From Caenorhabditis elegans (Eukaryota; Nematoda; Chromadorea; Rhabditida; Rhabditidae): a stretch of DNA of 64,000 nucleotides. Where the stretch lies: positions 15,000,501 to 15,064,500 of the forward strand of contig NC_003280.10 in NCBI RefSeq assembly GCF_000002985.6, read 5' to 3'. Under the pieces are notes generated by a model that saw only the letters and a list, made by a program, of their open reading frames with translations, had not been told where the DNA came from and did no database searches. Shown in pieces: positions 21,701 through 31,600 of this stretch. The translations under genes and the position numbers were made by a program. Each line of letters begins with the position of its first letter. Position 1 is the stretch's first letter.

Positions 21701-24700
21701 AACGTTGTTAACTAACAAATTGTGGGAAATTAAATTTTCTATATTTTGTTAGTTGGCAATTTTTTTGTACCTATAGTATCGGAAGAGATATACGCGTTTA
21801 TTTGCTCTGAAGCTTCCTAAGTTCTTTTTTTTTCAAATTTATTAACTTTAACCCGAATAAGTTTCAAAAAATCTCTATTTTGCACAAGTCCAGCTAAACA
21901 AGTTTTCAGGTACATGCTCTCGGTGTGCTCAGTGTGTGCTCTTTCCGGCGGAGTTCTCGCTTCATTTCTCCCAGCAACACGTGTCATTGCCGCACTGTGC
22001 CATGGTAAGTTTTGCAACATTTGCGCTAGGTCTTCCATAGAAGGCAGGCGTGGTTTCAGGGCCTGACGCCTGCCTGAAACCTGCCCGCCTCAAGTCATTT
22101 TACGCCTACATGGAAGCCCTAATTTGCGCCCCCACCTTCAAAAATAAATTGCAGACCGTCTGATCCCATACGCCAAGGACACCTCCACCAAGAGCCCATA
22201 TTTTGCGGTTCTCCTGTGCACTGTACTTGTTGCATTGTGCTCTATGATCCAAAAAACTATGTTGCTGAATTTTGTGATTTTCATGGCTCCGGTGAAGCTT
22301 GTGATTACGGTAGGTTTGGAGCTCATAAATTGAAAATGAGCAGGGATGAAAAACTGTTGTTAGTTTTAAAATGTTAAAATTTGCCGTAAAATTTGCTAAA
22401 TTTTGTAAGTCAGCAACTTTTTTCTAGCTATAGTACCAAAAGAGTTATAGCAGCGGACATCTTGCAGGACAAAACTGTGCAGAGAACCCCGTGAAATGTC
22501 GGTCGCTTTAACTATTTTTAGAATAGATATAGGGGAATTTTACTAACTGACAATATATCAAGCGTGAGATTTGCTACATTTTGTCATTTGGAAACTTTTT
22601 TGTAGCTGCAAGCTGCAAAAAGAGTTATAGCAGCGGACATCTCACGGGACAAAACTGCTCAGAGAAACCCGTGACATGTCGGCCGCTGTAACCAGCTGAG
22701 ACTTTCTAAATTCCAGATCCTCCTGGTCTACCTTCAACACTACTACCCGGAACAAATCGGAATCCCAGAGGAGACCTCCAACTACAAATCCATTGGCAAA
22801 AAGCGCACGCGGGTCCATATCGACGACGGGGTCTCCATAGATGATTCAGTATCCTTAATCCCTTCCAGACATCTTGAGGATCATGATGATCAGTCGGAAG
22901 TCAGTCACTCCACATTCGATACCACCGCTTTTTTGTACATGAAAGCCACCAAAATGGAGTCGGAGAGACTTCAGAAGCGATTGGAGAAGGTACCAGTGGT
23001 GCAGTTCAAGTAAAGGTGCAATTTTTCAGGAACAACTAGAGAATGAAGAACTTCAGCCGGTGTTGGCAAAATCTGTGTCACAATACCACACTATGGACCC
23101 GAACTTGAAGAAAGCTAAGAAAATCAAGAAGCACGCGCACAACTGTGTGGCCGAGCAGTGTGGAGCTGAGAATGATGATGGTAAGTTGGGCATTAGTACT
23201 TGGAAAGTGAAAATAGTAAGAAAATAATTAATAGCAAAATGTAGAAAATTAAATTTGCTATATTTTGTTGATTGAAAACTTTTTTATAGTTCCACTGCGC
23301 GCGGAGTTATAGTTGTTAAAACTTTATCAAGTATAAGGAGGGTAGTATGTACCTTTAAGCTACTGTATCTCAAGAAATGGAATTGCTATAAAAAAGTTGT
23401 CAACTAACAAAATGTAGAAAATTAAATTTGCTATATTTTGTTAATTGAAAACTTTTTTATAGCTCCACTGCGCGCGGAGTTATAGTTGTTCAAACTTTAT
23501 CAAGTATAAGGAGGGTAGTATGTACCTTTAAACTACTGTATCTCAAGAAATGGAATTACTATAAAAAAGTTGTCAACTAACAAAATGTAGAAAATTAAAT
23601 TTGCTACATTTTGTTAGTTAACAACTTTTTGGTAGCGCTGAAGGTTTCGGAGCTATGCCGTGCCAAAAATTTTTTCACAAATTTTCCACTATTTTTAATT
23701 GTAAAACTGATGGTATTTTACATTTTGCATTAAAAATCTAATATGAACCGTTGAAAAACGGTAGAAAACTAATTTTTCAACCGAAAAATAGAATTTTTCA
23801 TGAAATTGGCGCGCTCAAGCAATAGCGCTCCACTGCAAATCTCCCAATTTCCAGACTTCAACTCGCAAGAGGTGCACCTATTCGCAAACGAGGAACCCGA
23901 ATTGCCATTCTTCTCAACATTTTCCTCATCGGCACCCCGTCCACCTTCGCCAGACGTCAGTTTCGCCACGTTTCACCGTTCCCGGCGTCTGCTATTCCTG
24001 TTTTGCGTGGTGACTTGCGCATTTTCGGCGTTTTTACGGAACTATGCGGTGCCTACGGTGACATGTTGGATGTTAAGCATCGGATTTGTGCTGGTTATTG
24101 TGGTATTCACTGTGAATATTAACCGGCTACAGACTAATGATTATTTGTACAAGTGAGTTTTGAGTTTTAGAAAATAAAATTGTGAAAAAAAAATTGTTGA
24201 AAATTCGGTTAAAATAGGTTGAAACCCAAGTTCTGCACTAGAAAAGCATTTAGGTATCACGTGATGTCAGAGTGTCTCATTTCGTCTTAATCTACGTAGA
24301 TATACAAAAAATGCGGGAGAAGAGACGCAGAGTTCTCAACTGATTTCGCATGGTTAAGAACGTGCTGACGTCACATTTTTGTGGGCAAAAAAAATCCCGC
24401 ATTTTTTTGTAGATCAAACCGTAATGGGACACCCTGGTACCACGTGAAGTATGCGAAAATTTCAAAATTCCCGCAAAATGTTGGACAAACACACAGCTGA
24501 AACGACTGCTACCGTAGTAAATGGCGGGTTGATTTGAATTTCTTGGAAAAATCTAGATTTTTAACGTAAATTTTTTGGGGTTTTCACTAAAACAGCATAA
24601 AAATCAGTGAGAAATTTGAATTTCCCGGCAAAACTTTGGCCAAAACATAGCTGAAACGACTGCTACCGTAGTCCTTGGCGGGAATTTGAACTTCTGCGAA

Positions 24701-25195
24701 AAAATTTAGATTTTTAACCTAAATTCAAGGGTTTTCACTAAAAAAAAACGTGAAAATTAGTAAAGAATTTGGATTTCCCGCCGAAAATCGAATCAAAACA
24801 CAGCTGAAACGACTGCTACCGTAGTCCTTGGCGGGAATTTGAAATTTTTGCCAAATTTCATCGATTTTTTGCAGAAAAGAATCCAAAGTAACCCTATTCC
24901 CAACCACCTCTCTCTTCACATTATTCATGCTCCTTGGCTCATTTGCTGGCAGTGTGCCAACAAAAACTTTGGCTCATTTGGTAGTGATACCTTTAATTGG
25001 TGAGTTTTTTCGAAATAACTGAAAAAATAGGCAATTTTTTATTCAGGAATCTTGGCATATTTCCTGTATGGTTACCGGCATAGCAAGCACAGGAAGACTG
25101 CTTGTTTAGTGATAGAGAATCGATATTTGGAGGGTGCCGACGAGCAGTATTGTCCGATAATTGGGCTTGATACGAGCTCCAGCTCAGATGCTTAA
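18724..25195 (+). CDS. SLC7 cationic amino acid transporter-like protein
   Basis: Twelve exons: 18724-18952, 19022-19188, 19879-20157, 20200-20363, 21152-21232, 21910-22004, 22155-22309, 22717-22989, 23030-23180, 23855-24152, 24875-24999, 25047-25195. They encode 721 residues; AATAAA is at 25261. The order of features matches CAT-type SLC7 permeases. After a basic N-terminus (LQKMLRTRRVDE) there are about 12-14 membrane segments. HLSELSCTMPKNCVQYHFAY corresponds to the family's YGE-A-PKTGSAY segment. YAICALCACYTGIESTSCLLEE matches the F-A-F-x-G-F-D motif, and SVCALSGGVLASFLPATRV matches the conserved helix before the DRLIPYAKD loop. Known members carry Arg, Lys or ornithine across the plasma membrane. 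Two points are odd. The helix-1 substrate motif (usually GSTLGAG) reads AGIKSISMM. A cytoplasmic insert of about 180 charged residues (exons 8-10) precedes the last membrane segments. It may be a divergent or non-transporting paralogue. A trans-splice-like acceptor lies 2 bp before the ATG. Confidence 0.87.
19200..19860 (+). repeat. Hairpin repeat cluster in transporter intron 2
   Basis: Three to four diverged copies of a unit of about 200 bp. Each copy has 'attttgtcagttggcaactt', then 'gagcagccgacatctcgcgg' and an inverted partner, 'cccgtgagatgtcggccgct'. The pair can fold into a stem of about 17 bp enclosing some 30-40 bp. Copies recur in introns 4, 7 and 9 of the same gene. Confidence 0.8.
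19249..19290. repeat. (CA)n microsatellite
   Basis: About 18 CA dinucleotides with one interruption, inside intron 2 of the transporter gene. Confidence 0.95.
20390..21130 (+). repeat. Hairpin repeat cluster in transporter intron 4
   Basis: Four copies of a unit of about 170-180 bp containing 'gttggcaactttttcctagc', 'agttagagcagccgacacat' and 'gtaactcgaaaactaaataa'. They belong to the same family as intron 2 but here keep only the left half of the hairpin, so each unit is truncated in the same way. The copies were probably amplified in tandem within this intron. Confidence 0.8.
21432..21554 (+). other. Candidate cassette exon in transporter intron 5
   Basis: An open segment of 123 bp (41 codons) lies inside intron 5. 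It is preceded by the acceptor-like ccatccacag and followed by GTTCGT. Its length is a multiple of three, and it keeps the phase between exons 5 and 6, adding a Ser-rich segment such as SPSESATSSSISPSAFRSYY. Base composition is clearly more coding-like than its surroundings. The direct exon 5 to exon 6 junction restores the conserved AAKYMLSV segment, so the constitutive transporter would skip it. The donor is weak. Confidence 0.35.
22030..22125. repeat. Short inverted repeat, GGCAGGCGTGG type
   Basis: 'aggcaggcgtggtttcaggg' is followed closely by 'gcctgcctgaaacctgcccg', forming a small hairpin in intron 6. I take it as a dispersed repeat. Confidence 0.6.
22330..22705 (+). repeat. Hairpin repeat cluster in transporter intron 7
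   Basis: Two copies of the unit seen in intron 2, each with 'agcggacatctcacgggaca' and an inverted 'cccgtgacatgtcggccgct'. They occupy almost the whole intron. Confidence 0.8.
23220..23650 (+). repeat. Tandem repeat in transporter intron 9
   Basis: Two and a half copies of a 180-bp unit. It contains 'aaatgtagaaaattaaattt', 'tagttccactgcgcgcggag' and 'aaggagggtagtatgtacct'. The 'attttgttagttaacaactt' word ties it to the family in the other introns. Copies differ by only a few bases, so this duplication is recent. Confidence 0.85.
24250..24440 (+). repeat. Dispersed palindromic repeat, copy 2
   Basis: This is a fuller version of the repeat at 985-1163. It runs from 'ggtatcacgtgatgtcagag' to 'gacaccctggtaccacgtga', so the ends are imperfect inverted repeats. 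It carries 'atgcgggagaagagacgcag' and 'aaatcccgcatttttttgta'. It lies in intron 10 of the transporter gene. Confidence 0.8.
24440..24860 (+). repeat. 125-bp tandem repeat with TTGGCGGGAA words
   Basis: Three copies of a unit of about 125 bp, each holding 'acagctgaaacgactgctac' followed by 'cgtagtccttggcgggaatt' (first copy 'agtaaatggcgggttgattt'). The array lies in transporter intron 10 directly after the palindromic repeat. The GGCGGGAA word is E2F-like and recalls the array at 358-560. Confidence 0.85.
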
Positions 25196-25695
25196 TCTAC
25201 GAAATGCTCCAACTTAACCTGTGATAACCTAATTTCATGTGTGTATATTAGAATGCCTTCAATAAAATATCTACAATTAGCAGATTATTCCAAAATTCAA
25301 TAAATATTGTCCTCCGCTCAGACAAATGCCTCATATCCGCAATGAAACCCATTGGGTTATTAGGATTCGTCATTTAGTGGTCTTCATATGCGGGTTTTCG
25401 AGTAAGGTAGATACAATAGAAGCGTGGCGTCGCGGCTAGTTCCTTCGCCGCAGCAGACAAGTGACGGGTTCCGCGCCTCGCTGTCTGTTGTGTGCAGACG
25501 ACGCTCCGAAATAACGGAGGCGCGTGTTGTTTAGTGTTTTGAATTATTTTGTGTTTTCTCGTTATTTTTTATCGTTTTTTGTTTTATTTCCTTCGTTTTT
25601 ACTCAATTTTTACAGTTTTTCCAGCTTTTGCACCTAAAATAGCAATTGAATTCAAGATTTTTTAGATTTTCCACCTATCTCAATCTTGAATCAAC
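25196..25695. promoter_or_regulatory. Intergenic: transporter 3' end and CMTR1 promoter
   Basis: AATAAA at 25261 and again near 25300 should end the transporter mRNA. From about 25430 to 25535 the sequence becomes GC-rich (cgtcgcggctagttccttcg and acgacgctccgaaataacgg), unlike the surrounding AT-rich DNA, and is followed by T-rich sequence up to the CMTR1 ATG at 25696. The GC-rich block is a plausible promoter core. The genes are 500 bp apart, so both separate promoters and operon membership are possible. Confidence 0.5.
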
Positions 25696-28600
25696 ATGGC
25701 TGATGTGAGTTTGAGTTTGCCTGCCCACCCAATTTTAAAATTAGCAATATCAAAAATTTCAGCGAAAAAGCGACGAGGGAGAGGATGAATATCAGCATAA
25801 GGAGCAGATGGTCACAAATCGAACTTCTAGTTTCCAACCAAAGTCGACCGAGGACTCAATTAGCAAGCTGGCGAAAATGAGAGCTGCCGACAGACGAGAG
25901 GAATTTATGGAGGAGCGCGCCTCGTTTTCAGCGGTATTTTATCGATTTTTAGGGTTATTTTTACCGCAAAAATCGGTTTTTTTTTGAGGTAAAACGAGGA
26001 TATCAAGCCGGAGACGACGAGGAAGACGACTTCACCGCAGAAGAAGAGCCGCCGGCGAAGAAGCCGCTGACCGTAGCGGAGCGGTTGATGGCGGCGATGG
26101 GTCACAAAGCAGGAGAAGGACTCGGAAAACACGGCCAGGGTATCTCGGAGCCAATCGCAAGCTCCACACAACGTGGAAGAACCGGACTGGGTCATAATGC
26201 CGGGAAGGCGACCGCCCGAGATTTCAATGAGGTCTGGGATGAGACGACGGAGGAGAAGACGGTTGTGGAGAGAGTTGAATGGATGACTGATATTGAGGAA
26301 GAGAAACGAGCTGAAATTTGTGAACAACTGAAAGATGACAAGTGGATGGTTATTGGGAAGGTGGATACGACGACATTTTTTACGACAGAAATCTGTTGAA
26401 AAATTTAGAAATTTCCAGGATTTTCTCAAAAAAAAGTGGATTTTTAGCAGTTAGAAAATTGAGAAATCACACAATTTCCAATAAAAATAATTGAAAAGTT
26501 CAGAAAAATACAGTTTTTCCGCCCGAAAACCGATTTTTCTCGATTTTTCTGCAAAAAAAAATCCTCCAGAAACGTATTATATAAACTCAAAAAAAGGCGG
26601 AAACCCCCGATCTTTTTCAGATAAAAACGTGGAAATTTCAATTTTCAGGCTTTTTCTGTACAAAAAAATCTTTTTAAAAAACCGAAAAACTCAATTTTTC
26701 AGCTAAAAACTTTAAAATTTCATTTTTCCACATGCCCCAACTTCAATATTTATATTTTTACACAAAAAAAACGAAAAAGCTCTAATTTCAATTTTTGGCG
26801 ACTTTTTTCGGAAAAATTTCCAAAAAAATCGAATGTAACGCGAAAAATGCTACTAATATGAAAAAAAAAAAAAACGATTTTTGGTTTTTTTTTTCATATT
26901 AGAGTGAAAAAGCCTGAAAATATCGACTTTTTTTTAGCGAAAAACATTAAAATCTCAATTTTCAGGCTGTTTCTGTCGAAAAAAATCTTTAAAAAAACAG
27001 AAGACCTTGATAAAAACTTGAAAATTCAATTTCCCTTCCTATGCAAAAAATCCAGAAAGATAACTCGATTTTTTCAGCAAAAAAAAACTTCGAAATTTTC
27101 ATTTTCAGGCTTTTTTTGTGCAAAAAAATCAAAAAAGGCAGAAAAAATCGAATTAAAAAAAAAAAAAAATTTTTTTTTCAGCTAAAAACTTTAAAAGTTT
27201 TCAATTTTTCGCCCCAAAAACTCTGCTAGACCAATATTTTTTCAAAAAAAAAAAAACGATTTTTCGTGCAAAAACTTTGATTTTTAGACAATTTTTCCCC
27301 TTTTTAGGCCCTTCTCGTGTCGGAAAAAAATCCAAAAAATTAAGCAAAACATAATTTTTCCAGCGTCTTTTTTCCGAAAATTTCCAAAAAAATCGAATTT
27401 ATGAAGAAAAAACCCCATTTTTGTCTGAAAAAATCCTTTTTTTCCAGGAAAAGCGAACAATCGACGACGAGACCAAATTCTGCAGCCAACAATCCATCAC
27501 CGAAATGATTGAAGCCAAGAATGTGTTCGATCTGATGTCAGACAAGGATCTCCGTGAAGCCCGTACCCGTGCGAATCCCTACGAGACCATCGGAAGCGCC
27601 TTCTTCCAGAACCGCGCCGCAATGAAGACAGCCAACATGGATAAGATCTACGATTGGATCCTTTCCCGCGAAAACACTGAAAACGATCGATTTTTGCTCA
27701 AAAATCCGCTGCAGGAGTCGCAAACCGCAGAGAACGTTGATCGATCAGAGGATCTTTTCTACTTTGCAGATGTCTGCGCTGGTCCAGGAGGCTTCTCAGA
27801 ATATATGCTCTGGCGGAAGGGATTCTATAATGCAAAGGGATTCGGATTCACCTTAGCTGGAAAGGATGATTTCAAACTTTTCAAATTCACAGCTTCATCC
27901 CAATACTTTTTTGAGACCTTCTACGGAACTAAGGATAACGGGGATGTCATGGATCCGGTGAATATCGACTCACTTGAAGCACATATCAGTAGAGGAACCT
28001 CGGGGCTCGGTGTGCATTTAATGATGGCTGATGGTGGATTTAGTGTGGAAGGACAGGAGAATATTCAGGAGATTCTGTCGAAAAGGCTTTATCTCTGCCA
28101 GCTTTTGGTCTCACTTTGTATTGTTCGAGAGGGTGGAAACTTCTTTTGCAAACTTTTCGATATTTTTACGCCGTTCAGTGTTGGACTGATCTACCTGATG
28201 AGGGTGTGCTATCAGAGTGTATCTCTGCACAAACCGCATACCAGTCGGCCAGCGAATTCGGAGAGGTATATCACTTGTAAGGGGTTGAGGAAGGAGTTTG
28301 CCAACGTTGTCAAGGAGTATTTGAAGAGGTTCGGGAAAAAATAAAATTTTTCTCGTTTTTAAAAAATAAAAACAGCAAAAAAAATGTTTTTCGTATGTAT
28401 ATTTTTTTTTTAATCAGGTTTTTTTTCTCAAAAATCGTAAAAAATAGAAAAATCCGATTAATTCTTGGGAAAAAATTCGTAAAAAAATCCGTTAAAAATT
28501 AGACGGTGTAGGAGAGTTGAAAAGGACTATTTGAAGAGGTTCAGGAAAACATTTAACTCTAGGAAAAATAGCTTTTTTCGGCAAAACTACATAAAAATTG

Positions 28601-31600
28601 GAAAAAAAATCAGGATTTTGTCTTAAAAATCGTTTTAAAAAATTATAGAAAAATCGGATTTTTTTTCGCATGAAAAAATATTACAACGGTTTTTTAAAAG
28701 CTTTTTTTTTGCTTTTTTAAATAAAAACAAAAAATGTTTTTTTTGCATAAAATTGGAAAAAAAATCAGAGTTTTTTCGTTAAATACGTTTTTAAAAAATT
28801 ATAAAAAAATCGGATATTTTCCGCTTTTTTTACAACATTTTTGGAAAAGCCTAGAAAAAAGGATTTTAAAAAAATCATTTTTCTCGTTTTTTTTTAAATT
28901 AAAAAAACATTTTTTCCGGCAAAAAAAAAACTGCTTTTTTTCGCTTAAAATTTTGTTTTAAAAGATAGTTTTTTCTTAAAAATTGGAAAAATTTTAACTT
29001 GAACGTTTTTCACTGCAATTCCACAAAAACCGCTTTTTTCAAGAAAAAAAAATAGAAAAATCGATTTTTTTAAAAATAAAAAACAGCAAAAAATATTTTT
29101 TACGACAAAAACTGCATTTTTTCGCATAAATTTTGAAAAAAATCAGGGTGTTTTTTTGTTAAAAATCGGAAACATTTTAGGCATATTTTTCACTGCAATT
29201 TCGCAACAAAAAAACCCTTTTTTTCGAAAAAAAAAGAAAATCGAATTTTTCTCAAAAAAAATTTTTGTTCTAAAATATTTTGTAGAAAATTGAAATTTCA
29301 TCTTTATCAATTTTTCTAGCCAAACATCTAGTAAATATGTCAAAAAATCCAAACTTTTGCTAACTTAAGCTGAAAATTGAAATTTGAAACTAAAAAAATA
29401 AGTGGAACAAAAAAAATATTTGAAAAATTCAAAAAATCGAAAAAAATATATTTTGTTGAAAATTACAATTTCATCAATATGTTTTGCTAATTTTCAGCAG
29501 TTTCCGAAATAAAATATCTAAAAATTCAATTTTTTTAAAAATTTCTCTAAAAATCCACTTTTCCAGAGTCAACCGTAAGCTGGACGAGCTGAAAAACAAG
29601 AAATCCCACGATGACGTCACAGATTTAATGCCTCTCGATGTCATTGAAGCCGACCAAATTTTCATGGACGAAATCATTCGACACAATGAATTTTTGGCAA
29701 ATCGCCAGACGCTCTACCTCCGGAAATATCAAAGTTTCGCCAAAAATCAGGGACAATTCGATAAAGATCAGGGAAATCTTCGTGACGAGTGTCTGAAATA
29801 TTGGCAGGTGCCGAATAAGCAGCGACCACGTGGTGGTGATCGTGGAAATCGACATGATAATATGCAACGGCTCAATCCGCTTCAGGTTGGGCTCCGGGAA
29901 TGGAAAAACTGACGAAAAAGTGCGAAAATATGGAAAAAAGAACAAAAAATCGATTTTTTTGTTCAGAAAAATCGCTGAATTTCCGAAAATTTTGAAGAAA
30001 AAACGGAATTTTCATTAGTTTTTTTCAATTTTTATATTTACTAAACGCGAAAAAAATCAACTTTTTCAAAAAAAAAAACTAGGAAAACCCAGTTTTCCAT
30101 TTAAAAAAATCCAGAAGATTTTGCGAAAACTAATAAAAACGAGTTAAAAAAATTTTTCACAATAAAAAAATCAACTGAAACTGAAAATCTGGAAAAAGAA
30201 TTTTTATAAAATCAATTTTTTTCGTAAAAATCGAGAAAAATGCACTGAAACTTCGATTTTTGTCTGGAAGTTGAAGAAAAAATTCAAATTAAATTTTTGA
30301 AAAAAAAATTGAATAAAAGCTATGAAAATATTAAATAATTTTGAAAATTCCCCAGATAAATTTAAAATATCACATAAATATGGGTTTTACATGGAAACTC
30401 CGGAAAAATACGGAAAACAAGAAGAAAAATTGAGAAAATTGCACTATATAATGAAAATTACTGTTTTTTTTTATAAAAAAAATATTACGATTATTTTCCG
30501 TTGAAAATTGTTTTTTTGGGTGATAATTTCTCGGAAAAATGACTAAAATTGTAAAAAATAACTATAAAATTGTAGGAAAGCATGGAAAATTGCTAAAAAT
30601 TAATTTAAAAAAATATATTTAAAACGTTAAAAAACATTTTAACCAGAAATCCCAGAAAAAATTGAAAAAAGCTAAAAAATGAGTTATTTTGATTATTTTT
30701 TCGAACAAAAAATTTTTTTTTAATTCATTTTTAAAATTTTGACTAAAAAATTTCAATAAAAAATTTCCTTTAAATCTTACAAGCTGAATATTAACAATTT
30801 CCTAAATATTCCGGAAATACTGAAAAAAGTCTTTGAATTCCTAATTTCTGAATAAAAAAACTGATGTACTTCGAGAGTTTTGCCAAAAATCGAGAAAAAT
30901 CCGGAATTCCTCGAAAAAATGTTTGAAAAATTCCAGAAATCCCTTGGAAACTAGCTTTTCTGCATAAAAAATTATGAAAAATTTATTAGAAAATTCTCAA
31001 AATTGGGTTTTTTAATTTCAAAATTGCTTTTTTTTTCTAAAAAAAAGGTTTTAAATTTCAGAATTTCAACTAAATATCTTCTTTTCTTTTTTTTTGAAAA
31101 AAAAAACACGATTTTAAAATTCCAAAATTTCGACTAAAAATTGCCTTTTTTTAATTTCTTAAATTTCCCAAATTTCCAGGTCTACGGAAAATTCTGGAAA
31201 AAAAGTTTTTAAATTCTTAATTTCTAGAAAAAAAAACTGATTTTCTACGAAAATTTTGTAAAAAATCGATAAAAATTCGGAAATCCTGGCAAAAAACGTT
31301 TTAAGAAATTCAAAAAATTCCTGAAATTTTTTTTTAGTTCTCAGAAAGAACTGATATGTTAGACTAAAAAATTGGATTATCAAATTTTGACAAAAATTGA
31401 ATTTTTATCGAAAAAAATATTAAAATTTCAAAAATTCAGCTAAAAACTGCATTCTTTTTTGAAAAAAAAACGGTTTTCAAATTCCAAAATTTTGTCAAAA
31501 AACCTTTTTTTTTTTTTTTGAAAAAAACACGATTTTAAAATTCCAAAATTTCGAAAAAAAAAAATTTCATTTTTTTAATTTCTAAAGTTTCTCAAATTTC

